A DNA stretch of 64,000 bases from NCBI RefSeq assembly GCF_014192475.1, contig NZ_JACHXZ010000004.1, positions 361,348 to 425,347 of the forward strand, read 5' to 3'. Shown here in pieces: positions 33,737 to 42,774 of the stretch. Position 1 is the first letter of the stretch; the number at the start of each line of letters is the position of its first letter. The position numbers were made by a program, and so were the translations under genes. The notes under the pieces are model-generated. The model saw nothing but the letters and a program-made list of their open reading frames with translations, did no database searches and was not told where the DNA came from. The stretch is from Simiduia aestuariiviva. Its GTDB lineage: Bacteria > Pseudomonadota > Gammaproteobacteria > Pseudomonadales > Cellvibrionaceae.

Positions 33737-35821
33737 CTAGATAGACTCGCCGCGCCCAAATGGGAAAATTAAATTCCGTTTTGGTGTAGAAGGCGGCTGC
33801 CAGCTTGCCAACCAACTTTCAAATTCGGCTTTTGGCCTGGGAGGCAAAAAGAAATAGCCCTGTAAAAGGTAACAGTTTATGCCTTGCAAATAGTCCGCCT
33901 GCTCGCTGCTCTCTACGCCCTCCGCCACTACGTCTAGCTGTAAGCTAGCGGCAAGGTTCATGATACCTTCGGTAAGCCGTTGATCTTGCGGGCTGGTTAA
34001 AATGCCGCTAATAAATGATTTGTCCAGCTTTACGACATCAAACGGGAGGGTGCGTAGATAATTTAACGAAGAGTAACCCACACCAAAGTCATCCAATGAG
34101 ATTTTTATTCCCAAATCTTTAATTTCACCCACCACTTGAATTGCCAATTCAGAGTCCGAAATTAACACCGCCTCGGTCAACTCAACGCCCAAATAATTTG
34201 GCGGCAAGCCAGTGATGTCCAGCGCACGCCGCAAGGCGTCCACAACCTTTCGGTCGCGAAAATGCAAACCCGAAAGATTCACTGAGACCACTAAATCAAG
34301 CCCTTCATCAAGCCACTCTTTCGCTTGTCGACACGCGCCCTCAATGACGTAATAGTCAATTAACGGCACCAGGCCTGACTCCTCTGCGTGTGGTATGAAC
34401 AAATCAGGGGCTAACAATCCATGTTTTGGATGACGCCAGCGCACCAGCACTTCGCAGCCGTAGACCTCGTGACTTCGCACATTGACCTGCGGCTGATAGT
34501 ACAACTGAATCTCCCCCTGTTTAATGGCAGAGCGCAGATCATTTTGTACCATGAGCCGGTGTTTTGACGTGGCCTCCATATCAGTGTGGAATATCTTATA
34601 CTGATTTTTGCCAGATTCTTTAGCCGCATACATAGCAATGTCGGCCGCGCGCTTTAAGGCCGTTAAGTTGTCTCCGTGCATTGGAAAGACTGCACAACCT
34701 ATGCTCATTTTTACATCTAGTCGCTTGCCGTTAACAATCATCGATTCACTTAACGACGTTAACAGTTTCTCGCTTACGCGGTGGGCTGAATCTGGTTCAT
34801 TAAAGCTTTCCGCTATGATTAAGAACTCGTCGCCGCCTAGCCTGCACACCAAATCTTCATCTCGAAGGCATGACAACAGGCGCGACGCTGTGGTTTTAAG
34901 CACCTCATCGCCGAGTTCATGTCCAAGCGTGTCATTAATATTTTTAAAATTATCTAAATCTAATAGAAATAGCCCGAAAGGTTCCTGAGTTCGCTTTGAG
35001 TGTGACACTACACTATGAAATCTTTCGGACAGTAGTGCACGATTTGGAAGCCCCGTTAATACATCATGGAAAGCGCGGTGTCTAAATTCATCGGCCAACT
35101 TTTCCAGCTCTGCGGTTCTTTGCTGAACTGTTTTTTCCAACATCAAATCACGCTGCTCAATCTGCTCCAACATTCTGTTGAAATCGTCGGCCAGCATTCC
35201 TATTTCATCGGAACCAAGATCAGGTGCACGCAGGGAGTAATCACCATCTTCAGTGACTTTTTTTGACAAGCCAATAAGCTCAGCGATTGGGGATGTAATG
35301 ATTGCCTGAAGTTTAAAGCTCAACAAATAAATCAATGCCGCTATAAAGATAAATATAAAGAGCGACGTCGTAATTGTGAATGATATTTGTTGGTCCAGAG
35401 AAGAGTCGTCGGCATAGGCTTTTAGTATGCCTATCTGCTCACCGTCCACGCTGATGGGGTAGATAAAAAGTTCATATCTATTTGATAAATTTCCAGACTC
35501 GCTGACGTTATCATGCAAACTCTCTCTAACATCGAAGTCCTTACCTGGCGTATCAATTTCAACGAAAAAGATATCCCGATCCGCCACCATTCCTCGCAAC
35601 AGTTCACGCGCTGCGGTCTCGTCTTGAAACATGACACTGGCTGCGATATTGGTAGCGAGGATGCCCAACTCTGTACTGATCTGGTGATTTCTTTTTTTCT
35701 CAAGCAATGAAACTGTATGAATCACAAAAACTAATGTGAGAAATAGCATACCTAGCAGTGCACCAGCCATAATCATGGCGAGCAATTTGTGTTTGATTTT
35801 ATTGAATAAGCGTTCTTTCAT
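33737..35821 (-). CDS. Membrane sensor with GGDEF and EAL domains
   Basis: This 694-residue protein should control c-di-GMP. It has a transmembrane segment near residues 13-36, a periplasmic sensor (about 37-145), a second transmembrane segment (about 150-170), HAMP (about 172-225), GGDEF and EAL domains. The GGDEF signature is intact at 329-333 (RLGGDEFLI). In the EAL domain the first motif reads CEVLVRW, with E457-V-L instead of EAL. The other catalytic motifs are present (ELTEAVL, DDFGVGYSS, KLDKSFI, VAEGVE), so phosphodiesterase activity is likely. It starts directly after the stop of the YfiR-like gene, which probably signals to its periplasmic part. Confidence 0.93.
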   Translation of the reverse strand: MKERLFNKIKHKLLAMIMAGALLGMLFLTLVFVIHTVSLLEKKRNHQISTELGILATNIAASVMFQDETAARELLRGMVADRDIFFVEIDTPGKDFDVRESLHDNVSESGNLSNRYELFIYPISVDGEQIGILKAYADDSSLDQQISFTITTSLFIFIFIAALIYLLSFKLQAIITSPIAELIGLSKKVTEDGDYSLRAPDLGSDEIGMLADDFNRMLEQIEQRDLMLEKTVQQRTAELEKLADEFRHRAFHDVLTGLPNRALLSERFHSVVSHSKRTQEPFGLFLLDLDNFKNINDTLGHELGDEVLKTTASRLLSCLRDEDLVCRLGGDEFLIIAESFNEPDSAHRVSEKLLTSLSESMIVNGKRLDVKMSIGCAVFPMHGDNLTALKRAADIAMYAAKESGKNQYKIFHTDMEATSKHRLMVQNDLRSAIKQGEIQLYYQPQVNVRSHEVYGCEVLVRWRHPKHGLLAPDLFIPHAEESGLVPLIDYYVIEGACRQAKEWLDEGLDLVVSVNLSGLHFRDRKVVDALRRALDITGLPPNYLGVELTEAVLISDSELAIQVVGEIKDLGIKISLDDFGVGYSSLNYLRTLPFDVVKLDKSFISGILTSPQDQRLTEGIMNLAASLQLDVVAEGVESSEQADYLQGINCYLLQGYFFLPPRPKAEFESWLASWQPPSTPKRNLIFPFGRGESI

Positions 35822-36367
35822 CTATTCTTGAACCTCTCTTGCAAGGCCCAAAAGTTTTGCACTTATTTCTATGTTTTTGCTTTTAGCATTTGTTCGGTTG
35901 ATAACAAATGCCAGCTTATTGTTGACAACAACTAGTTTAACCGCAGCCTCGGGATGCTGAATATCTTCATCAACCACAAGTAGCGTACCTTGATTTACCT
36001 GCTGTCCTTTCGCTAGATTATTTGAAATAAATACTATATCGCACTTCGATGTATCTAAATCTGGTGTTTGTTCTAAAAATTCGACTTCGATATTTCCAGC
36101 TGACTTCTGCGCCACTTTATCGAGAGCGTCGCTAATATCCTGGGAAGAACCAAGTGCGCAAACCCTACGCGTGGACGATTCCGTTGGCCAATATACAAAC
36201 TTGGTAAAGTAGTAGATATAGGCGGCTTTAAGCGATGACTTCCGGTCTTGGGCAACAGCGTCATGGGGCAGAATAGTTGTCATCAATAGCGCCAAAAACG
36301 CTATTGAACTCGCATTAAAAAGAATCGCCCTTGTGGTAATCTTATTTAGTATCAATCTATTTGCCAT
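35822..36367 (-). CDS. YfiR-like periplasmic protein (DUF4154)
   Basis: The 181-residue product has a signal peptide (cleavage near AVAQ) and the YfiR/DUF4154 pattern: KAAYIYYFTKFVYWP at the start of the mature protein, CALGSS, IVFISNNLAKGQ and KLVVVNNKLAFVINRTNAK. YfiR represses the diguanylate cyclase YfiN from the periplasm in Pseudomonas; here it lies between a TonB-dependent receptor and a GGDEF/EAL protein. Two Cys residues are present (in VCALG and KCDIV). It overlaps the receptor gene by 16 bases and abuts the GGDEF/EAL gene. Confidence 0.88.
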   Translation of the reverse strand: MANRLILNKITTRAILFNASSIAFLALLMTTILPHDAVAQDRKSSLKAAYIYYFTKFVYWPTESSTRRVCALGSSQDISDALDKVAQKSAGNIEVEFLEQTPDLDTSKCDIVFISNNLAKGQQVNQGTLLVVDEDIQHPEAAVKLVVVNNKLAFVINRTNAKSKNIEISAKLLGLAREVQE

Positions 36368-38376
36368 TGCAATTTTAGTAGTACTGATGGCTTCACAACG
36401 TATGATCCCACACTGAAGATTTCCCGCGTGTACTCAACGGTTTCGTCGATAAATAAGTTTCGTGCTGACAGAGAAATTGAAGCTTTAGGTGTTAGACGAT
36501 AATTAACGTTAACATCCATTGCCGTGTAGGCATCGGCACGCTTGCTGTCTGGCTCACTGGCAAATCGCAAACCGACATCAACCTCAAATGCGCTGGATGC
36601 ATTCCAGAAAACGCGCATATTGTGTTGATGCTTCGGCACGGCAACCACGTCCTCAAGCAATGTTTCAAGCACGCTTGGACCCTGATGCACTTCCGTTTGA
36701 AAATAAGAGCCACCGTATTGGACCAGCCATTGCTCATTAATCTGGTATCGGGCAGAGATTTCTATCCCCTCCGATGTTTGACTGGCAGATGTATTTAATT
36801 GCACCGGCAGCGCTAAATACGGCAAATTGTTTTCAAACCGGAGTTCAGGAATGGCTAAACTACCGCCAGCCAAAATGTTGTCGTAATTGTGCTGAAATGC
36901 TGTCAGGTCGATGGACAATGCCTGCGAGGGAATATATCGGTAACCTATTTCGTAAGCGGTAAGCTCTACATCCTCAACGCCCGCGCCAGTAGACTCAAGA
37001 ATAATCAGTGCAGGCAGCGGATTAGTAATATCGGGGGCTATCGTGTCAATTGAGAGATAACTCTCATTATTCAGTACCCGGCTGGGCGTGCTAACAGCGC
37101 GACTGCTGCCCGCCCACACACTGTGATGGTCTGCAACCCGCCAAAGACTGCGGACACTGGGTTGCCAGGCGTCACTGGAGTCGGAATTATCGTCATAACG
37201 CACACCGGCATTGATGTTCCAACTTGGCAGCAGCTGCCAGGTATCCTGCGCGTAAAAACTCCTGATTGTAGTGCGCTGAAATTCCGGAATCAGCGTCGCA
37301 TCCATTCCGGTTGTTGGGGTCTGGAAATCACTTTCGCTAATGCGCAGCGCCACGCCAAATGTGGTCTGATGGTTGCTGGCCAGCTCGCCCGCCCATTGGA
37401 TTTCTGCGTCGCCATTTTTTGTATTCCATTGATAGGCGTCGCCGTCTCTATCCATTGAATCCACACTAAGCCGGGCCGACCACAGGCCTGTATTGGTCGG
37501 TCTTTGCCATTTACCCACAGCAAAGTATCCGGTTTTTTGGTCGTCGCCATAGGTAGCTGCTTCCGCCAGCCCGTGCACCTGCTGTTTCGACCAGGCAACA
37601 TTACTCTGTATGTTGGAGTAACCCACATTAAGTTGCCATTCACTGCTGCCCTGTTGGTGTTGCCAACCGATATCCAATCGCCCGTTCTGCCAAGGGTTGT
37701 CGGTAAAGGGACTGGTACCTTGATCCATGGCCTCATAGCGTTCAAGGTGCCCGCTCATCGTAAGATGGCCGTACTCACCGGCCAATTTGGTACCCACGTA
37801 AGCGGATCCGGTTGTCTCGCCTGAACCAGCGCTCAACCTTGCGCTCGTGCCAGATACCGCATCGGGTGTGCGCGTAATGATATTGACCATGCCATTGACC
37901 GCATTCGCACCCCAGATAGTGCCGCCGGGGCCTCGAATGACTTCGATACGCTCAATATTTTCCAAACTGAGATTAATCTCATCCCAATTGACCCCACTAA
38001 ACAGCGAGGTATATATGGATCGTCCGTCGATGAGCACTAACAGATAGCGTGAAAAACGACCCCCCAATCCTCGGGCGGACACCGCCCATTCAGAGCTAGA
38101 GATTTTGCCCACCTGAATGCCTGGCACCATGCGCAGTGCATCGGGGACATTGGTCACCGCAGAGCGTCGAATATCTTCGCGCGTCACTACAAATATGGCG
38201 GCGGGGATGTCTCTCAATGATTCATCACGCTTGGATACACTGGAAACGGTGGCTTCCATTTGCATCAGCTCTTCTAGCGGTAGATCAATAAGGTCGTCGG
38301 CACTTAGCTGGGCCATGACGGAACTCGCATCAAACAGAAGCAATGACGCGGTCGTAAGGGAAATGAGGCGGTACAT
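36352..38376 (-). CDS. TonB-dependent receptor
   Basis: The 674-residue product has a signal peptide (residues 1-22), a plug domain with RDIPAAIFVVTREDIRRS, IDGRSIYTSLFSG, and RIEVIRGPGGTIWGANAVNG, and a 22-strand-type barrel. The last residues are KLQWQID, without the usual terminal Phe. The substrate cannot be told. Coupling to a YfiR-like protein and a GGDEF/EAL protein suggests the receptor senses its ligand and reports to c-di-GMP, rather than (or as well as) importing it. Confidence 0.92.
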   Translation of the reverse strand: MYRLISLTTASLLLFDASSVMAQLSADDLIDLPLEELMQMEATVSSVSKRDESLRDIPAAIFVVTREDIRRSAVTNVPDALRMVPGIQVGKISSSEWAVSARGLGGRFSRYLLVLIDGRSIYTSLFSGVNWDEINLSLENIERIEVIRGPGGTIWGANAVNGMVNIITRTPDAVSGTSARLSAGSGETTGSAYVGTKLAGEYGHLTMSGHLERYEAMDQGTSPFTDNPWQNGRLDIGWQHQQGSSEWQLNVGYSNIQSNVAWSKQQVHGLAEAATYGDDQKTGYFAVGKWQRPTNTGLWSARLSVDSMDRDGDAYQWNTKNGDAEIQWAGELASNHQTTFGVALRISESDFQTPTTGMDATLIPEFQRTTIRSFYAQDTWQLLPSWNINAGVRYDDNSDSSDAWQPSVRSLWRVADHHSVWAGSSRAVSTPSRVLNNESYLSIDTIAPDITNPLPALIILESTGAGVEDVELTAYEIGYRYIPSQALSIDLTAFQHNYDNILAGGSLAIPELRFENNLPYLALPVQLNTSASQTSEGIEISARYQINEQWLVQYGGSYFQTEVHQGPSVLETLLEDVVAVPKHQHNMRVFWNASSAFEVDVGLRFASEPDSKRADAYTAMDVNVNYRLTPKASISLSARNLFIDETVEYTREIFSVGSYVVKPSVLLKLQWQID

Positions 38377-38477
38377 AAAGCTCTCCGGTATCAGCTACTT
38401 TAGTTATAGCTGCTACCGGCGGTATTCGCGTGGTAAAACTGTGCCTTTTTTGGCAATTCCGTTATAAGAAACTTCCG

Positions 38478-39140
38478 TCAGTCAAACTGAAAGCTATTTC
38501 GGATGGAGCTGTAAGTCAGCGTCAGCTTATTGGGCTCCAGTGGTGGCTTGAAGAATGCGTGATAGTCCCCTTTGGGGTTGACCAATCCCACAATTGCACT
38601 GTGATCTACTGTGTAATCCTCACCCTGCATCACCTTCGTGAAAGCCACATTGAGTTGATTGGCGAAACGCTTTATGGATAAGAAATCACCGGTAACCCCT
38701 AAAAAATCCGGGTGAAAATACGGAACATATTGGGCGAGCACGTCCACCGAATCCCGCGCTGGATCTACTGTAACAAGCACCACTTGAGTATTTTTTTGGA
38801 GATCAGTGGGCAGTTTGGTGTACCACTGCGAAAGCGTTGCCATGGTGGTAGGGCAAATATCGGGACAATGGGTAAACCCGAAGAATACCAGCGTCCACTG
38901 CCCCACCAATCGATCGCGATCGAAGGGCACATTTTGGTGATCGACCAGTGTGAAGTCTTTAAAGCGCCTAGGTTGCTCAAATTGAACCGCCCCATTTACT
39001 TGCAGTTCAATGGCGCTTAAGTGCCGCGGTGTTAAAATTTTGTTCAAAAATAAAAGCATGACCACCAGAATAAAAACCACGATTGCGATTATCGTCAATT
39101 TTATTCCGCGTTGTTGCTGATTAGAGAGTTCTTGATTCAT
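38478..39140 (-). CDS. SCO1/SenC copper chaperone
   Basis: SCO1 proteins load copper into the CuA site of cytochrome oxidase subunit II. The 220-residue product has one transmembrane anchor (residues 15-35), a thioredoxin fold, the CPDIC copper motif with Cys 92 and Cys 96 (FFGFTHCPDICPTTM), and the distal His in VDHSAIVG. It lies three bases after cyoE, as in the standard cox cluster. Confidence 0.93.
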   Translation of the reverse strand: MNQELSNQQQRGIKLTIIAIVVFILVVMLLFLNKILTPRHLSAIELQVNGAVQFEQPRRFKDFTLVDHQNVPFDRDRLVGQWTLVFFGFTHCPDICPTTMATLSQWYTKLPTDLQKNTQVVLVTVDPARDSVDVLAQYVPYFHPDFLGVTGDFLSIKRFANQLNVAFTKVMQGEDYTVDHSAIVGLVNPKGDYHAFFKPPLEPNKLTLTYSSIRNSFQFD

Positions 39141-39143
39141 CGG

Positions 39144-40049
39144 CTACACCACTAACGCTGGCGTCACTAAGTAGTGATCGAGCAACATGATTACAAAAAG
39201 CGCCATTAAATAAACAATGGAATATTTAAAGGTGTCCATGCCTGCGGTTTCGCGCTCCGTCAATAACATAACCAAAGCCCAATACAAAAAGCCCGCGCCC
39301 AAAACAGCGGCACCTAGCAGGTATAGCCAGCCCATCATGCCCGTTAAGTAGGGCAATAACGTCACCAAACACAGGACGATGGTATACAACAAAATATGCA
39401 CTTTGGTGTATCGCTCGCCGTGAGTCACCGGCAACATTGGGATATCAGCGTTGGCGTATTCATCCTTTCGATGCACTGCAAGGGCCCAAAAGTGGGGCGG
39501 CGTCCACGCAAAGATAATCAGCACTAGCAGCAGCCCGTGCGGGTCAATTGAGCCGGTAACGGCAGTCCATCCAAGCAGAGGCGGTGCGGCGCCAGCTAAA
39601 CCACCAATGACGATATTCTGCGGTGTCGCGCGTTTTAAAAATAGCGTGTACACCACGGCGTAACCCAACAGAGAAGCCAAGGTAAGCCAAGCGGTGATTT
39701 GATTAATAAAAAACAAGAGTATCGCGAGGCCAAGTAATCCCGTAATCGCAGCGAAGATCAATGCTTTTTGCGGCTCGACGCGGCCTTGGGCAACTGGGCG
39801 ATTAAAGGTGCGCGCCATCTTTTGATCAATGTGGCGATCTACAAGATGATTCACGGTAGCGGCAGAGCCTGCGCAAAGTGCGATACCAATATTACCTAGA
39901 ATTAAAATATCCAAGGGCACCATGCCGGGCACTGCCAACAGCATTCCGATGACAGACGTCAAAATCATGAGCATAACCACTCGAGGCTTGCACAACTCGT
40001 AATAGTCGCGCCAGCTCAGCGTCTCTTTTGCCTCTACTGTGGTCTGCAT
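39144..40049 (-). CDS. cyoE: Protoheme IX farnesyltransferase (heme O synthase)
   Basis: The enzyme adds a farnesyl group to protoheme to make heme O. The 301-residue product has nine or so hydrophobic segments and both prenyltransferase Asp motifs: NHLVDRHIDQKMARTFNRP and the second loop with HRKDEYANADIPMLPV. A SCO1 gene follows directly. The gene I expect just upstream, heme A synthase, is not there; only 69 bases separate cyoE from the SCO-like gene. Confidence 0.95.
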   Translation of the reverse strand: MQTTVEAKETLSWRDYYELCKPRVVMLMILTSVIGMLLAVPGMVPLDILILGNIGIALCAGSAATVNHLVDRHIDQKMARTFNRPVAQGRVEPQKALIFAAITGLLGLAILLFFINQITAWLTLASLLGYAVVYTLFLKRATPQNIVIGGLAGAAPPLLGWTAVTGSIDPHGLLLVLIIFAWTPPHFWALAVHRKDEYANADIPMLPVTHGERYTKVHILLYTIVLCLVTLLPYLTGMMGWLYLLGAAVLGAGFLYWALVMLLTERETAGMDTFKYSIVYLMALFVIMLLDHYLVTPALVV

Positions 40050-40118
40050 AATTCTTACCTCTGCTTGCTTACAAATGCGTTATTGTTTTTTATTGTTTGG
40101 GTAGCTGGCGCTTGTGCT

Positions 40119-40727
40119 TCAATGTTCACGGGTAAATTTCAACATTCGTTTTAAATCTTTGAGTAAATCATTGCCGCTATGAACTGAAGTTTGATAAGAC
40201 ATCATCACGAAACCGGATCTATCCATCATGAAGTAATCGCCATCTTTAGAATTTGTATTAGACAATAGCGTCTGCCACTGATCTGGAAGCGCGCTAACTA
40301 AAACAGCGCCAGGGTATTCCGTCGCAACCCTTGTAATGAACTTTTCATCATCTATGTTAGTGAGTATCCAACGCTCCACCCTTGGATATTTTTCATTTAA
40401 ACGCTTGTGAACTTGTCGTGTAACGTATAAGGCTTGTTCGCACGCAATTTCACAAACATTAAAAGCCGGTATCACTAGCCGCCATTTTGGTTCTATCTGA
40501 TCAATAGCAGCAGACTGATTTTCTATCGTCAGTGTTAATCCTTCTATATTTACAGGAGGTGCTAAAAGATCGCCTTTATTGATTGTACCTGTGGGCATAC
40601 CTAGGCCAGTATGATAAACCCCATAGGCAATCACCATTGGCAACACTATGGTGGACACTATAAGAATTTTTGCCCAACGGTTAACGCCATTGACGGGGCC
40701 GGCGGCTACTTTTACTGATTCATTCAT
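40119..40727 (-). CDS. SCO-like thioredoxin-fold protein of the cox cluster
   Basis: The 202-residue product has one transmembrane segment (about residues 20-40) and a region that looks like a divergent thioredoxin fold with CEIAC, Cys 92 and Cys 96. The positions equal those of the CPDIC cysteines in the SCO1 protein of this window. It is the conserved hypothetical gene that follows SURF1 in Pseudomonas-type cox clusters. A copper or disulphide role in oxidase assembly is likely but unproven. Its start overlaps the end of the SURF1 gene by eight bases. Confidence 0.8.
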   Translation of the reverse strand: MNESVKVAAGPVNGVNRWAKILIVSTIVLPMVIAYGVYHTGLGMPTGTINKGDLLAPPVNIEGLTLTIENQSAAIDQIEPKWRLVIPAFNVCEIACEQALYVTRQVHKRLNEKYPRVERWILTNIDDEKFITRVATEYPGAVLVSALPDQWQTLLSNTNSKDGDYFMMDRSGFVMMSYQTSVHSGNDLLKDLKRMLKFTREH

Positions 40728-41511
40728 TGTCTGATTTCACTGCGTTTTTAGGCGTTTTCTTTCGAAAGACAGCCGCGATATTTGAGTTTGCGAAGAGTAA
40801 CAATATCAATAGGGCAATGGCCATGCAAAGCCACTGCACAGCGTAGCCATAATGTTTAGCGGGCGAGACATTTACGTCGGCCCAGCTCACAGTCAAGGCG
40901 CCATAGGACTCGACATCCAGCTCGATCCATTGAATGATTTCAACACCCAAATGGTCCGAAAGACTGGATAGATCAAGCTGATTAAAGCGCATGGGAAAGT
41001 CTGAATCTAACGGACTGTTCGATAGCAATGGATGCTCACTTCTAAATACCACTCGGCCACTGAATTGGCCGTTGGCTTTTAGCGGTGTAATAGTCGGTCG
41101 CTCTGATCGTCGAAGCGAGCCGGCTTGCCAACCACGGCTTATCAATATCCATCCTGCATCATGCTTAGCGATCTGCGCCACTTGGTAACCGAACCGCCCT
41201 TGAAAGGTTCTGTTGTCAACCAATAGCACCCGCTCATTATCTGCACTGCCAGTAAAAACCACGCGCGTATAAGCTGGCAAGGTTGCTAGCTGTTCGGGCG
41301 TCATCTTGTCGATGGATTGAACTGGTGCACTTAGGCGCGTCTGTATTTCGGAGAGCTGAATCGACTTCTCTATACCGCGCTGCCACTGCCAGTGTGCAAG
41401 CGAGAGAAGTATCGGAAGAAACACCAAACCAAAGATTATCACCCACCAATTGGGTTGCCAATGAAATGCATCATGTGATTTAGGCGCTGAGAATTCAGAC
41501 GGAATTGGCAT
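40720..41511 (-). CDS. SURF1 family oxidase assembly protein
   Basis: SURF1 helps insert haem into subunit I of cytochrome oxidase. The product has transmembrane segments near both ends (WWVIIFGLVFLPILLSLAHW and YAVQWLCMAIALLILLLF) and the SURF1 core: WQWQRGIEKS, LPAYTRVVFTGSADNERVLL, and GWILISRGW. I chose the ATG at 41511 with GAGGT five bases upstream; the frame extends further to 41538. It heads a second leftward transcription unit, divergent from the DUF2909 gene. Confidence 0.9.
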   Translation of the reverse strand: MPIPSEFSAPKSHDAFHWQPNWWVIIFGLVFLPILLSLAHWQWQRGIEKSIQLSEIQTRLSAPVQSIDKMTPEQLATLPAYTRVVFTGSADNERVLLVDNRTFQGRFGYQVAQIAKHDAGWILISRGWQAGSLRRSERPTITPLKANGQFSGRVVFRSEHPLLSNSPLDSDFPMRFNQLDLSSLSDHLGVEIIQWIELDVESYGALTVSWADVNVSPAKHYGYAVQWLCMAIALLILLLFANSNIAAVFRKKTPKNAVKSDNE

Positions 41512-41587
41512 TGTTACCTCGATTGCCAGCGTCAACACAACAGCGTAAGGTGGAATCCGATTTTACTAGGCTCAATGGATTCAAACT

Positions 41588-41815
41588 ATGTGGTTAAAGG
41601 CACTGATTGTTTTGCTATTTATAGCTGTGCTCGTAAGCTTGAGCAGCGCTCTGATGTTTCTTCTTAAAGACATGGGCGCGAGTGAGTCGCGGCGTACATT
41701 ATATGCACTGGGTATTCGAATCTCGCTGGCGGCGTTATTAATTGGGTGTTTGGTCTATGGATTCTATAGCGGTGCCTTAACCAGCACCGCACCTTGGGAA
41801 ATACGGGGGCAATAG
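41588..41815 (+). CDS. DUF2909 small membrane protein
   Basis: The 75-residue product has two transmembrane helices (about 3-25 and 43-63) joined by a short polar loop with SESRRTLYALGIRIS. This is the DUF2909 family protein encoded in many gammaproteobacterial cox clusters between subunit III and SURF1. Its role in oxidase assembly is not established. It lies on the plus strand, convergent with ctaE (10-base gap) and divergent from SURF1. Confidence 0.85.
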   Translation: MWLKALIVLLFIAVLVSLSSALMFLLKDMGASESRRTLYALGIRISLAALLIGCLVYGFYSGALTSTAPWEIRGQ

Positions 41816-41820
41816 CCCCC
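41805..41820. terminator. Compact hairpin over the DUF2909 stop codon
   Basis: GGGGGC (41805-41810) pairs with GCCCCC (41815-41820) around an AATA loop that includes part of the DUF2909 stop. It lies between convergent genes and may end transcription in both directions; no T-run follows. Confidence 0.35.
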
Positions 41821-41825
41821 CTCAA

Positions 41826-42746
41826 TTAACCGAAGACATAGACAAAGATAAACAAGCCAACCCAGACCACGTCTACGAAATGCCAATACCAGCTGGCAGC
41901 TTCAAAACCAAATTGGTCATCTGACTTAAAGTGGCCTTTCAACATCGACCGTAGCCACATTACCAACAACATGATGGTGCCCATTGTGACGTGTGCACCA
42001 TGGAAACCTGTCAACATAAAGAACGTTGTGCCGTATGCACCGCTCTCTAACGTCAGGCCCATGTCGTTATAGGCGACGATGTATTCTTCAGCCTGTAAAC
42101 CCAAAAAGATAAAGCCCAGCAACACAGTGATGCCCAACCACAAATTGAAGCCCTTGCGGTTATCTTTCTTAATGGCGGTATGTGCAAAGTGAACGGTCAC
42201 AGAAGACGTCATCAACACAATCGTGTTCCAAAGTGGCAGCCAGCTCCAGACATTTTCGACAGTGCTGCCGCTCATATTTTGGGCCGGGCCTAGCACCTTA
42301 GCGGCTTCACCATTGGCGGCCATATCCGGTGTTGTCATCAACGGCCAATGGGCTTCAAAACCTGGCCACAACACTTCTGGCGTCATACTGCTGTGATCAC
42401 CCTCACCGGCCAACCAAGGCAGTGAGAAGTTTCTAATATAATAGAGCGCTCCGAAAAATGCAGCGAAAAACATGACTTCACTGAAAATAAACCAACCCAT
42501 GCCCCATACATAGGAACGCTTGAGCTGGGGAGAATTTAAGCCATTCATATTTTCGTCAATCACGGTGCTGAACCAGTTCCACAACACCACTGCCATGACA
42601 AAACCGCCGGCCATAAACATCATTGGACCGTTGTCACTGCCGTTGATCCAATTGGCTGCACCAAAAACCGTGAGAAACAAACCGAAACTGGCAAAGATCG
42701 GTAATTTGCTCTGCTCCGGAACGTAATAAGTTCCTTCTGTTGCCAT
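41826..42746 (-). CDS. ctaE: Cytochrome c oxidase subunit III
   Basis: From the ATG at 42746 (GGGG site upstream) the product has 306 residues, with seven hydrophobic segments typical of subunit III, including SEVMFFAAFFGALYY, TGFHGAHVTMG and WYWHFVDVVWVGLFIFVYV. It is last in the ctaC-D-G-E unit, 28 bases after ctaG. A longer frame extends five codons upstream without better support. Confidence 0.96.
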   Translation of the reverse strand: MATEGTYYVPEQSKLPIFASFGLFLTVFGAANWINGSDNGPMMFMAGGFVMAVVLWNWFSTVIDENMNGLNSPQLKRSYVWGMGWFIFSEVMFFAAFFGALYYIRNFSLPWLAGEGDHSSMTPEVLWPGFEAHWPLMTTPDMAANGEAAKVLGPAQNMSGSTVENVWSWLPLWNTIVLMTSSVTVHFAHTAIKKDNRKGFNLWLGITVLLGFIFLGLQAEEYIVAYNDMGLTLESGAYGTTFFMLTGFHGAHVTMGTIMLLVMWLRSMLKGHFKSDDQFGFEAASWYWHFVDVVWVGLFIFVYVFG

Positions 42747-42774
42747 GTTGCTACCCCGCATTGTTATGGAGTTG

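Noticed and set aside
34430-34460. Inactive EAL domain because of the EVL motif
   Set aside because: Variants of the middle residue are common in active enzymes and all other catalytic motifs (ELTE, DDFG, KLD, EGVE) are present.
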